64,000 nt of DNA from contig DUEZ01000062.1 of assembly GCA_011174825.1 (NCBI GenBank), positions 1 through 64,000 on the forward strand, written 5' to 3'. Made by a program: the position numbers and the translations under genes. Below are positions 24,382-32,337 of this stretch, one piece after another. The notes under the pieces are model-generated. The model saw only the letters and a list, made by a program, of their open reading frames with translations. It searched no databases and had not been told where the DNA came from. The DNA is from Anaerolineae bacterium (GTDB lineage: Bacteria > Chloroflexota > Anaerolineae > Anaerolineales > E44-bin32). Position 1 is the stretch's first letter. Each line of letters begins with the position of its first letter.

Positions 24382-24750
24382 ATGGGTGTTAAAGTACTGG
24401 TTGTTGATGACGAAGATTATATCCGTCGTCTGATTCGATTTGTACTTGAAGATGAGGGTTACGAAGTCCGACTTGCCTCTTCAACAGAGGAGGCACTAAA
24501 CCTTATCCGATCATTCCAGCCTGACATTGTGACGGTCGATCTAATGATGCCTGGTAGAAGTGGGCTGGACTTGCTGGCGGAAATGAAAGCCGATCCAGCG
24601 ATCTGTGATATCCCCACCTTAGTTGTCACCGCCGTTGGCATTCGGGCCGATTTGGAGCAGGCAAATGAACTGGGTGCAACGGCGACCCTGAGTAAACCTT
24701 TTAGCCACCGCCAATTGGTTGATGCCATACACGACGTACTTGGCGAATGA
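24382..24750 (+). CDS. Single-domain response regulator (CheY-like)
   Basis: A 122-residue receiver domain with no output domain. All phosphorylation residues are present: Asp 9-10 in VVDDED, the phospho-acceptor Asp 53 in VTVDLMMPG, Thr 83 and Lys 105 in SKPF. It would pass a signal by protein contact. There is an AGGTGATCG-type weak ribosome site 10 nt after the STAS gene. Its stop codon overlaps the start of the GH36 gene (ATGA). No histidine kinase is adjacent; a candidate is the membrane kinase at 36463-40326. Confidence 0.94.
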   Translation: MGVKVLVVDDEDYIRRLIRFVLEDEGYEVRLASSTEEALNLIRSFQPDIVTVDLMMPGRSGLDLLAEMKADPAICDIPTLVVTAVGIRADLEQANELGATATLSKPFSHRQLVDAIHDVLGE

Positions 24751-27176
24751 GCCTCACGTTAAACTCCAACTCGATGACTTTCAACCTTTGCCTGCCTGAT
24801 GGGCATTGGGATCTTTCCCTACTGAAGGAGCCCAACTCCTTTCTCGAATCGATCTCAATGTCGATGACTTTACGGGTAGGTGGAGCCCGTTTTCAGTGGG
24901 ATGGTGATCTCGACCATGCGGAATTGGACGAAACCATGGTCGAAGAATCGATTCATGGACCGCTGAACTCCGTCGTCTTACGCAAGATGCTCCTAGGGGG
25001 TCGCCTCCATCTTCATCTCCAGTTTGCTCTCGGCCTTCAAGGGCCGATCTTCCTCTGGCGAATCCAAGTTGAAAACAAGTCCAATGAATCGGTCACTGTA
25101 GACAACTTCGTTTTGATGCATGTCGGTTCAGCACGTATTTTTAACCGAACACTATGGAAGAGACTCTTTGTACCGATCCGTCGACCGTTCGTCGAGGGTG
25201 GTGAGGGAACCCTGAGGTTGCATCCAGATCCAGGAGATCTGGGCTTTTACAGCACAGGTTGGCAAAGTTGGACTTTTGCTGGAACATTAGGCTCAAATGA
25301 GCGGTTGCCTCGGAGTCGTCTCGGTCCCTTAACTGGTCCAATGGCTGTGAATCATGGTTCACCTTTACCACGTCAAAGAGGGAGTTTTACTTCCGATATG
25401 TTCGGTGTGATCGGAGATCGTCATAACCGTGTGGGGCTGCTTGCTGGATTCCTTTCTCAGCGCGATACCTTCGGCAGGTTAGATGTCCACTTAGATGATT
25501 CCACCCCATACTTGTGTCTACGGGCAGATGGGGATGGTACGCAGCTAAAGCCAGGTCAAACCCTTAGTACGGATTGGGCTTGCCTTCAATTTGTGGACCT
25601 CGATGATGAAGTTCCTTTGGGACCGTATCTCGAAGCTGTTGCGAGGGAGAACAAAGCTCGCCGAACCTCAGCTTCACCAATAGGCTGGTGCAGCTGGTAC
25701 TATTTCTTTAATTCAGTGACTCAGGACAATATTCTCTCGAACATGCGATGGGCGGAGAAAAGGAAGGACGCAATCCCTATTAAAGTTATCCAAATCGATG
25801 ACGGTTTTCAGGCCGAGGTCGGAGACTGGCTTAGCAGCGATGCGAGATCATTTCCGATGGGGATGGCGCAGCTCAGTGAACAGATTCGAGAGGCCGGATT
25901 CATGCCAGGATTATGGCTTGCACCCTTTATCGCCAAGCCTGGAGCCCAATTGCTACAAGACCATCCAGAGTGGATCCTGCGTAATCGTTGGCGTATACCC
26001 ACCAACCCAGGTTTGACATTCGAGACGTTTTCACGCGCGATAGATGTGACGCATCCAGGTTTCTTGGAGCATTTGCAGGATCTCATCTCAAAACTCTCAC
26101 ATGAATGGGGTTATGCTTATTTGAAGCTGGATTTCCTTTACGCTGGTGCCTTACCTGGTGTGCGCTATGACGGTACACAAACGAGGGCGCAAGCTTTTTA
26201 TAAAGCGTTGCGTGTCATCCGTCAATCGGCAGGTGAGGATGTGCTGTTATTGGGGTGCGGCTGTCCATTGGGTTCAGGAGTTGGTATATTTGATATGATG
26301 CGCATTGGACCAGATGTCGCCCCGAGTTGGTCGCCGTCATACCGGGGGATGAAGTTCCCATTTAGGAACGAACCAGGTTTTCCTTCGGTAAGGAACGCAA
26401 TGCAGGCTGCCATCAACCGCGGCTTGCTGCATCGGAGATGGTGGGTTAACGATCCTGATTGTCTGTTAATTCGAGATCAGGATTCGCAGCTCACAGAAGC
26501 TGAGGTTCAGAGTTTGGCAACCATCACCTCCCTCCTGGGCGGATCGCTTTTCACCTCAGATGATTTGCCATCGCTATGCGATCCACGGGTGAATTGGCTG
26601 GCGCGGCTGCTGCCACTGCTTCCGAGATCTGCCCAAGCAGTGGATTGGTTCGATACCGCGTATCCGTCATGTTTTTTGCTCCCACTATCTGGAGAGATTG
26701 GGTCATGGCATCTGCTCGCTGTTCTTAATTGGGATGCAATGGAAGGAGATATCAGAATTCTTTTGGCTAAGTTGGGATTACCACTTGCGGAAGCCTATCA
26801 TGCAGTGGACTTCTGGGGGGAATCCTATCACCGAATTGAGGACGGTTGGCTGGATTTGCCTTCAATTCCAGGACATGGTGTTCGGTTGTTGGCGATACGT
26901 CCTGTGGGTGAGGTTCCGCTTTGGCTTGGGGACACCCTGCACATCTCTCAGGGATTGGCCGTACAAGAATGGAAATCTTTGGACAAACAGCTTGAAATCG
27001 TACTCGATCTAGGTCGAGAAGCACAGGGTAAAGCTTGGTTAACACTACCCTCCGAGCCATTGTCGATGAGATTGGATGGGAAGCCGATCACCTATCAACA
27101 TGCATCATCCAATGTGTTCGTATGTGATCTTGCCATAGATGGGAGATCTCGTTTAGAAATCGTTTGGGATACCTGA
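24747..27176 (+). CDS. Alpha-galactosidase, glycoside hydrolase family 36
   Basis: The 809-residue protein has the three-part GH36 layout: N-terminal beta-sandwich (to about 310), TIM barrel opening with IGWCSWYYFFNSVT and IQIDDGFQ, and a C-terminal sheet. The nucleophile is Asp 462 in YLKLDFLY and the acid/base is Asp 523 in RIGPDVAPSW. Such enzymes release terminal alpha-galactose from raffinose-type sugars or galactolipids, although some members are transferases or act on other alpha-linked sugars. No signal peptide is seen, so it should be cytosolic. Its ATG overlaps the stop of the receiver gene. The next gene starts 5 nt after its stop. Confidence 0.92.
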   Translation: MSLTLNSNSMTFNLCLPDGHWDLSLLKEPNSFLESISMSMTLRVGGARFQWDGDLDHAELDETMVEESIHGPLNSVVLRKMLLGGRLHLHLQFALGLQGPIFLWRIQVENKSNESVTVDNFVLMHVGSARIFNRTLWKRLFVPIRRPFVEGGEGTLRLHPDPGDLGFYSTGWQSWTFAGTLGSNERLPRSRLGPLTGPMAVNHGSPLPRQRGSFTSDMFGVIGDRHNRVGLLAGFLSQRDTFGRLDVHLDDSTPYLCLRADGDGTQLKPGQTLSTDWACLQFVDLDDEVPLGPYLEAVARENKARRTSASPIGWCSWYYFFNSVTQDNILSNMRWAEKRKDAIPIKVIQIDDGFQAEVGDWLSSDARSFPMGMAQLSEQIREAGFMPGLWLAPFIAKPGAQLLQDHPEWILRNRWRIPTNPGLTFETFSRAIDVTHPGFLEHLQDLISKLSHEWGYAYLKLDFLYAGALPGVRYDGTQTRAQAFYKALRVIRQSAGEDVLLLGCGCPLGSGVGIFDMMRIGPDVAPSWSPSYRGMKFPFRNEPGFPSVRNAMQAAINRGLLHRRWWVNDPDCLLIRDQDSQLTEAEVQSLATITSLLGGSLFTSDDLPSLCDPRVNWLARLLPLLPRSAQAVDWFDTAYPSCFLLPLSGEIGSWHLLAVLNWDAMEGDIRILLAKLGLPLAEAYHAVDFWGESYHRIEDGWLDLPSIPGHGVRLLAIRPVGEVPLWLGDTLHISQGLAVQEWKSLDKQLEIVLDLGREAQGKAWLTLPSEPLSMRLDGKPITYQHASSNVFVCDLAIDGRSRLEIVWDT

Positions 27177-27181
27177 ATCTG

Positions 27182-27997
27182 ATGACCATCGATCAATTTG
27201 TACAATCGCTGTTTCTACTTTTCATTTGTGGACTTCTGGCGGCGATTTGGTACGGATATCGTCTGATCCGATCTGCGCGCGGGTTGCCTTATTTCCTCCT
27301 GCGACGGGAGCGCCTTGGTCAGGGTTGGCGTTGGATATTCTTGGGCATTGTGCTTGGAGTAGCTGGGTTGTTAACCCAAACGGTTGGTCTTCGTGTGGCT
27401 TATGTCATCCTTCCGCCAACACCCTCGGTGACTCCGACTGGCACTACAACGCTAACGCCTACCATCACACGTACACCAACGATCACACGTACTCCGACCA
27501 TCAGTGCCACAGCTACAATTTCTGCGACCCCGACTGAGACCCCAACGCCAAAGCTGCCGGAGGCCTTAGCACGATTGTTGATCCGCGAGACGATAACTCC
27601 TGATCCCGATGCGGCCTTCAGCCCCATAGAAGTTGCCACACAACTTGATAGTTTGAACCGACCTCTGGACCCAGCTGAGGTCTTCGAGAACCCTCTGGGC
27701 AGGGTCTTCGGCGCGTTCACCTACAACAATTTGAGAGACGGTATCCGTTGGACCGCAATCTGGTACCTAGGGACAGAGGAGATATGCATTGAGACAAAGG
27801 CATGGGATGGTGGAACAGGGGGTTATGGTTACACGGAGTGCCTACCGGATCAATGGCTCCCGGGAGATTATGAAATTCAAATGTTTCTAGGGGAGCAGTG
27901 GAAAGTATCGGCTCGGTTTAGAGTCGTAGGTGAACCGCCCTTGCCAACAGCAACACCTTCGGTAACTCCTACCAATACATCTACCGTCACACCGTAA
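27182..27997 (+). CDS. Membrane-anchored protein with Thr-Pro stalk, unknown function
   Basis: The 271-residue protein has two N-terminal hydrophobic segments (about residues 5-25 and 43-68), then a Thr/Pro repeat stalk (about 75-115, TPTITRTP-type units), then a compact extracellular domain of about 130 residues (containing RWTAIWYLGTEEICIETKAWDGG), then a second short Thr-Pro tail. The outer domain resembles small beta-rich domains seen in other Chloroflexota surface proteins, but I do not recognise the family. The ATG at 27182 is 5 nt after the GH36 stop. The last 11 nt overlap the convergent M20 gene. Confidence 0.75.
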   Translation: MTIDQFVQSLFLLFICGLLAAIWYGYRLIRSARGLPYFLLRRERLGQGWRWIFLGIVLGVAGLLTQTVGLRVAYVILPPTPSVTPTGTTTLTPTITRTPTITRTPTISATATISATPTETPTPKLPEALARLLIRETITPDPDAAFSPIEVATQLDSLNRPLDPAEVFENPLGRVFGAFTYNNLRDGIRWTAIWYLGTEEICIETKAWDGGTGGYGYTECLPDQWLPGDYEIQMFLGEQWKVSARFRVVGEPPLPTATPSVTPTNTSTVTP

Positions 27998-29087
27998 AGA
28001 TGGATCGATCGTTGAGTACCCTCCCGATGGTCGACATTAAGGCATTGTAGCCTCGAGAGATGGGCTCGATTTCAATGTACTCACTCAGGCTATGGGCATT
28101 ACCGCCACGCGTGATGCCAATGCAAATCGCTGGTAGACCTAAGCTTAGAGGTACACTGGCGTCAGTCGATCCTGATTTCAAGTGGATCACCTTTTCCCCG
28201 CATTCTTTGAGAGCCTGAACAGCAACTTGGACTAGAGGGTGTCCCTCAGGTATCCCACCACCTGGTCTCTCTCCGATGAGTGTTAATTTGACTTCACTCT
28301 GTTCAGTTTGATAGGAATTAACCAAATCCATCATCTGCGCCTCGAGGTTTAAAAGGGTCTCGATTTCCTCTGATCGAAGATCGATCTTCATGCTCGCTCG
28401 ATTTGCAATGGTATTGATACTTGTACCTCCATCAATCCGGCCGATGTTTATTGATGTACGAGGTAGAGTGGGAAGGGCGAATGTGATTATCTCCGCTCCA
28501 ACTTCGATCAATCTGTGGATTGCTGAGGGTCTTCCTGCATGTATCCAAGCGTGACCACCTTCGGTTATCGTCGTGATTTCGTAACGGCGGACGGGTAATC
28601 CACGATGATAGATATGTCCTAAAGCCATCCCCTCCAAAACGATGTAAGCAATAGGATGTTCACCGAATCGCTTCACAACTTCATGCATTCCTCGTAAATT
28701 CCCTAATCCCTCTTCACCCACAGTAGCCACAAACCAAATATCCCCTGGCGGTGATCGGGGTAAATCATAGGCCAATTCGACCAAGGTTGCTAAGCCGATA
28801 GCATTGTCCCCAATCCCTGGACCAGACAATCGATCTTCCGTGTGTTTCGAAGCTAATTGAGTATCAGCAGGAAAGACAGTGTCGAGATGAGCAGAGATGA
28901 TTAAAGGCGGCTGTGATCCTCCTTGGATCCGACCCAAGAGGTTGCCGATCTGATCCAGTTGGACATCCTCAAGTGCGGCTCCTTCGAATGTGTCTTGGAG
29001 AAAGAGCGCTCTTTTCCTTTCATCGAATGTGGGTGCTGGAATGGCTTGAATAGCACGGGCACACTCAATCATGCGTTCTAGATCCAT
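27987..29087 (-). CDS. M20-family metallopeptidase
   Basis: The 366-residue protein shows the two-zinc M20 pattern: SAHLDTVFP (His 67, Asp 69), GPGIGDNAIGLATL with the bridging Asp, VGEEGLGNLRG with the catalytic Glu pair, a lid domain in the middle, and GGNAHSLSEYIEI with the last His. Such enzymes are amino- or dipeptidases or deacylases such as PepT and ArgE; the substrate cannot be read. It follows the PfkB kinase gene after 3 nt, with its ribosome site (AAAGG) inside that gene's stop region, so it is the second gene of a two-gene unit. Confidence 0.92.
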   Translation of the reverse strand: MDLERMIECARAIQAIPAPTFDERKRALFLQDTFEGAALEDVQLDQIGNLLGRIQGGSQPPLIISAHLDTVFPADTQLASKHTEDRLSGPGIGDNAIGLATLVELAYDLPRSPPGDIWFVATVGEEGLGNLRGMHEVVKRFGEHPIAYIVLEGMALGHIYHRGLPVRRYEITTITEGGHAWIHAGRPSAIHRLIEVGAEIITFALPTLPRTSINIGRIDGGTSINTIANRASMKIDLRSEEIETLLNLEAQMMDLVNSYQTEQSEVKLTLIGERPGGGIPEGHPLVQVAVQALKECGEKVIHLKSGSTDASVPLSLGLPAICIGITRGGNAHSLSEYIEIEPISRGYNALMSTIGRVLNDRSIFTV

Positions 29088-29090
29088 AGC

Positions 29091-30104
29091 CTACACCTTT
29101 ATTACTGAGGGCCTCAGCGCGTCGAGACGGGCTCGAACCAATCCTGGCAGCGCATCGATTGCGTATAAAGCGCCTGAACCTTCGATCGTGATCGATGCGG
29201 AGATGCTGCCTCGTAATGCTGCTTCAACGACATCGCCAGTCTGCTCTAATCCGACCAAGAATCCACCGCAAAAGGAATCGCCTGCACCGGTTACATCCCT
29301 AACCTTAGCTGGATATGCTGGGATATGCCAACGGCGTTTTGCATCATTGTCCCAAATAGATTGGCCGCGAGCTCCCTGTTTAATGACGACATAACGACAT
29401 CCCATATCTCCGAAAGCTTCTGCCATTTGCCAGATGTCTAGTCTTGATGGTCGAAAGAATGAGATCACCTCTTTCTCGCTCGGGATAAAAGCATCCAGCC
29501 CGCTGACGATAACGGGGAGCTCTTTCTCGAAGCTAGGTTCCATGTAGCGTTCGGAGGGATCTAGAGTCAGTGTGCGAACGCCGAATTCTCTCAGTCGAAG
29601 TGGGATCGTTGTATGGGACAAATAATCAGCCGGTGCTATATGTGCACCACTGGTCATTGTAATCGATCTAGGCAAGTCCGAAGGGCGAATGGCTAAAGGG
29701 GGGAATGTGTCACGATTGGTTTGTCCTTCGGTGGAAGAACGGTAATCTAATAACGCTTTTGGAAGCGGTTCGCCGATACGGAGAAAATGTGAGGCCGGGT
29801 CCGTATCGACCCGCTCTTCCGGTGTGAGGTAAGCATAAAAAGTACAACTATTGTGTGGCTCGGGAAGTTGGTGAATCCCTTCGATGTTGAATCCAGCGAT
29901 CGTGAGTTGATCGAGCCACTTGACAGGGAAATCCGAGCCCACTCGACCGACAATACCAATCTTATCGTTCCACAATCGAGCTCCGACTGCGGAGTAGATC
30001 GCGTTCCCCCCAAGGACACCTAGGAAAACCTGTCCGTCGTGGGTGATACAATAATCTTGTCGTATCCCCCCAAGCGTGACATATTGGTACTCAGACTCCG
30101 ACAT
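29091..30104 (-). CDS. PfkB-family carbohydrate kinase
   Basis: The 337-residue ribokinase-fold protein has an early GGNAIYSAVGARLW substrate strand and the terminal signature DVTGAGDSFCGGFLVGL, with catalytic Asp 276. PfkB kinases phosphorylate sugars or nucleosides; the substrate is not apparent. The gene diverges from the SIS-domain gene with only 36 bp between starts. A TATAAT (30113-30118, minus) ends 8 nt before the ATG, again suggesting a transcript with almost no leader. It is followed tightly by the M20 gene. Confidence 0.92.
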   Translation of the reverse strand: MSESEYQYVTLGGIRQDYCITHDGQVFLGVLGGNAIYSAVGARLWNDKIGIVGRVGSDFPVKWLDQLTIAGFNIEGIHQLPEPHNSCTFYAYLTPEERVDTDPASHFLRIGEPLPKALLDYRSSTEGQTNRDTFPPLAIRPSDLPRSITMTSGAHIAPADYLSHTTIPLRLREFGVRTLTLDPSERYMEPSFEKELPVIVSGLDAFIPSEKEVISFFRPSRLDIWQMAEAFGDMGCRYVVIKQGARGQSIWDNDAKRRWHIPAYPAKVRDVTGAGDSFCGGFLVGLEQTGDVVEAALRGSISASITIEGSGALYAIDALPGLVRARLDALRPSVIKV

Positions 30105-30112
30105 GATAAGAA

Positions 30113-30118
30113 ATTATA
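30113..30118 (-). promoter_or_regulatory. Putative -10 box for the PfkB-M20 pair
   Basis: Perfect TATAAT on the minus strand, 8 nt before the ATG at 30104. It overlaps the 36-bp gap between divergent genes, so both promoters must share or overlap. No good -35 box is seen. Confidence 0.45.
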
Positions 30119-30140
30119 CATCCTGAGCAGGGAGGTCTTC

Positions 30141-31244
30141 GTGGTAGATTCTCTAAAACTTCAATCCGAGATGGCTGCGGATTTCCTTGAGAAGGAATGG
30201 AAACCCATCCTGGAGCAAGCGAGGGAAATCATTTCACATCGAGCTTCCGAGATCGATGAAGTGATCTTGTGTGGATGTGGGGATTCCCACCACGCTGCTA
30301 GAAACCTTGAGATGGCAATCGGGGGATGGACTGAACGACGAGTGCGTTCTGCTCCTGCGATGGAAGCCTCGCGTTATCTCGTGCCGGCAATCCGCCCAAC
30401 AGCAGCTAAGACATTGGTAATTGGAATTTCCGCTTCTGGGGAAGTCGCTCGCACACTTGAAGCAATCGAGTTAGCTGCTGCGATGGGTGCGTTCACACTG
30501 GGGATCACCGGTGCTGCAGAAAGCAAGTTAGCCCGCACAGCTCAGATGTTTCTTTCGCTGTCTACCCCCGCCATGTCAGTGGGACCAGGTTTGATAAATT
30601 ATCTTGCTTCTCTCCTGATGGGTTTTTCGTTGACCACAGTCTTGACACCAGCTCCTCGACAAAAGGAGCTTGAGCGTTGTCTCGAACAAATCCCAGATGT
30701 ATTGAGAGATTGGCATAGAGAGCAAATCGAGTTGGGTGAAGAAGCCGCCAGGGGCTATTCGGGTGGGGCGGTAATCTTCCTCGGGACTGGACCTGCATAC
30801 GGCTCGGCCCTCTTTTCAGCGGCGAAGTTGATCGAAGCTGCGGGCGTGCAAGCATGGGGACAAGATGTGGAGGAATGGGCTCATTTAGAATACTTTTGTG
30901 AGCCCTCGTCTATGACGACTTGGCTGCTCAGTTCCAAGGGGCGAAGTCTAGGTCGAGAGTCTGAGGTAGAAGCTGCAGCGAGAACCATCGGACGCCAGTT
31001 TTACCTAAGCACTTGGGAAGGAGGCAAAGGTTGGTCTCCGTTCGCACGAGAAGCCCTTGCTCCTTTGGGCTTGTGGATAGGACCTGTGGCTTTTGCGAGT
31101 CGATTAGCATTCATGATGGACGAGGTACCATTTCGTGGTTTTGGGGGTGGGCGGAGTCATGTGGAAGGTGGTGGTGCCAGCTTGATTCGGAGTAGTGCGC
31201 GTATCACACCTGAAGATGTGTCGCAATATTCATCGAAAGGGTGA
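30141..31244 (+). CDS. SIS-domain sugar-phosphate isomerase-like protein
   Basis: The 367-residue protein has two SIS (sugar isomerase) domains, as in the C-terminal half of GlmS and in AgaS and FrlB-type deglycases: CGCGDSHHAARNLE and VIGISASGEVARTLEAIELA in the first, FLGTGPAYGSALFSAAKLIEA in the second. There is no glutaminase domain. Such proteins isomerise or deaminate amino-sugar phosphates or cleave glycated amines. The GTG at 30141 has GGAGG 5 nt upstream. It is divergent from the PfkB kinase, and the two may act on one sugar phosphate. Confidence 0.88.
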   Translation: MVDSLKLQSEMAADFLEKEWKPILEQAREIISHRASEIDEVILCGCGDSHHAARNLEMAIGGWTERRVRSAPAMEASRYLVPAIRPTAAKTLVIGISASGEVARTLEAIELAAAMGAFTLGITGAAESKLARTAQMFLSLSTPAMSVGPGLINYLASLLMGFSLTTVLTPAPRQKELERCLEQIPDVLRDWHREQIELGEEAARGYSGGAVIFLGTGPAYGSALFSAAKLIEAAGVQAWGQDVEEWAHLEYFCEPSSMTTWLLSSKGRSLGRESEVEAAARTIGRQFYLSTWEGGKGWSPFAREALAPLGLWIGPVAFASRLAFMMDEVPFRGFGGGRSHVEGGGASLIRSSARITPEDVSQYSSKG

Positions 31245-31437
31245 GAGAGCAAGGTTTGATCAAGAAACGAACAACGAAGCCAATCATCGTGGGGTAACCC
31301 AATCTTGACATCGGTTTGTCGCTGTGTAGCATGCCCACCTCTTCATCCATCATAAGGCGCGTGACTGTTCTTCCGCTTCGAAAGCTTAAAATCACCCGGA
31401 GAACGAATGTCTTATTTCACGGAACCTTAAAAGCGTG

Positions 31438-31443
31438 TATAAT
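31438..31443 (+). promoter_or_regulatory. Putative -10 box of the regulator gene
   Basis: TATAAT with TTTCAC 17 bp upstream (31415-31420), a weak -35. It would leave a leader of about 55 nt before the ATG at 31507. Confidence 0.4.
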
Positions 31444-31506
31444 GAACGCCAGGCAGCATCGAGGCGAAGGGGTGCTGCTTTAACTCGAACCCAAGGAATC
31501 CCCCTA

Positions 31507-32178
31507 ATGTCAATGGCGAATATTCTTCTATTCGAAAGTGGCAGAGCGAATGCGCCATCCTTTGGCCCTGCGCTGGAGAAGAAGGGGTACGCCGTATCTG
31601 TCTACCATAGAATTGATCCCGGTTTAAAAGCAGCCACGAAAAAGGTTCCGGATCTGATCGTCTTAGATGCGGCATCGATGAAGACCAGCGGGACACGCAT
31701 GTGCCGCAAGGTTCGAACCCTTCTTGACGGCGTTCCCATTATCTTGGTATCGCCCAACGGAACGCATCCCGATCCTGGGTGCGGTTCCAACGTGACATTG
31801 GTCCATCCCTTCACGCCTCGTAAGCTGCTCAACCGAGTCACTCGCCTTCTGCCGGGGGATGATCGTTTCACCTTGGAAATGGGTCCCATCAAGCTCAACC
31901 AAGTCCAAAGCAAAGTGCGTTGTTTAAACAAGGAAACGCGCCTCACCCCAAAAATGTCGCAGTTGCTCGAAGTCTTCATGCAGAACCCCGGTCGATTGAT
32001 GACTCGCAAGAGGTTAATTCGCTTGGTATGGCATACTGACTACACGGGGGACACACGGACGTTGGATGTCCACATGAGCTGGCTTCGCTACGCAATTGAA
32101 CCAGACCCGAAGAAACCTTCATTCTTGAAGACGATTCGGGGAATGGGATACCGCCTCGATCTTCCGCAAGAGGTATAA
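31507..32178 (+). CDS. OmpR-type winged-helix regulator with degenerate receiver domain
   Basis: The 223-residue protein has a receiver-like N-terminal domain (to about 115) and a clear OmpR/PhoB-type winged helix (about 135-220: LTPKMSQLLEVFMQNPGR, RTLDVHMSWLRYAIE, IRGMGYRLD). In the receiver the acidic pair after the first strand is missing (FES), the central Asp 54 and Ser 82 remain, and the usual Lys is His 100 in HPF. This suggests phosphorylation-independent control. The ATG at 31507 lies within a run of ATG codons (next at 31513). No kinase is adjacent; a terminator follows. Confidence 0.88.
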   Translation: MSMANILLFESGRANAPSFGPALEKKGYAVSVYHRIDPGLKAATKKVPDLIVLDAASMKTSGTRMCRKVRTLLDGVPIILVSPNGTHPDPGCGSNVTLVHPFTPRKLLNRVTRLLPGDDRFTLEMGPIKLNQVQSKVRCLNKETRLTPKMSQLLEVFMQNPGRLMTRKRLIRLVWHTDYTGDTRTLDVHMSWLRYAIEPDPKKPSFLKTIRGMGYRLDLPQEV

Positions 32179-32199
32179 ACTTCATCCCCTCAAGAACAT

Positions 32200-32227
32200 G
32201 CGCCCACTGGGGCGCTTTTTTATTTTA
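32200..32227 (+). terminator. Rho-independent terminator
   Basis: GCGCCC (32200-32205) pairs with GGGCGC (32210-32215) around ACTG, followed by TTTTTTATTTTA. It ends the regulator gene. Confidence 0.85.
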
Positions 32228-32337
32228 TGAATAGAAGCCTAAGAGGTGAGACAATCTCTAACGTGAGTGTCGATATCTTGCCGCCTGAGGTAATGATTGT
32301 CGAACGAGATTCAACTTCGAGGATTGCCAGAAACCGC

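Noticed and set aside
24382-24750. Two-component pair formed by the receiver and the kinase at 36463
   Set aside because: They are 12 kb apart on opposite strands; sequence alone gives no evidence that they interact, so it is kept only as a candidate.
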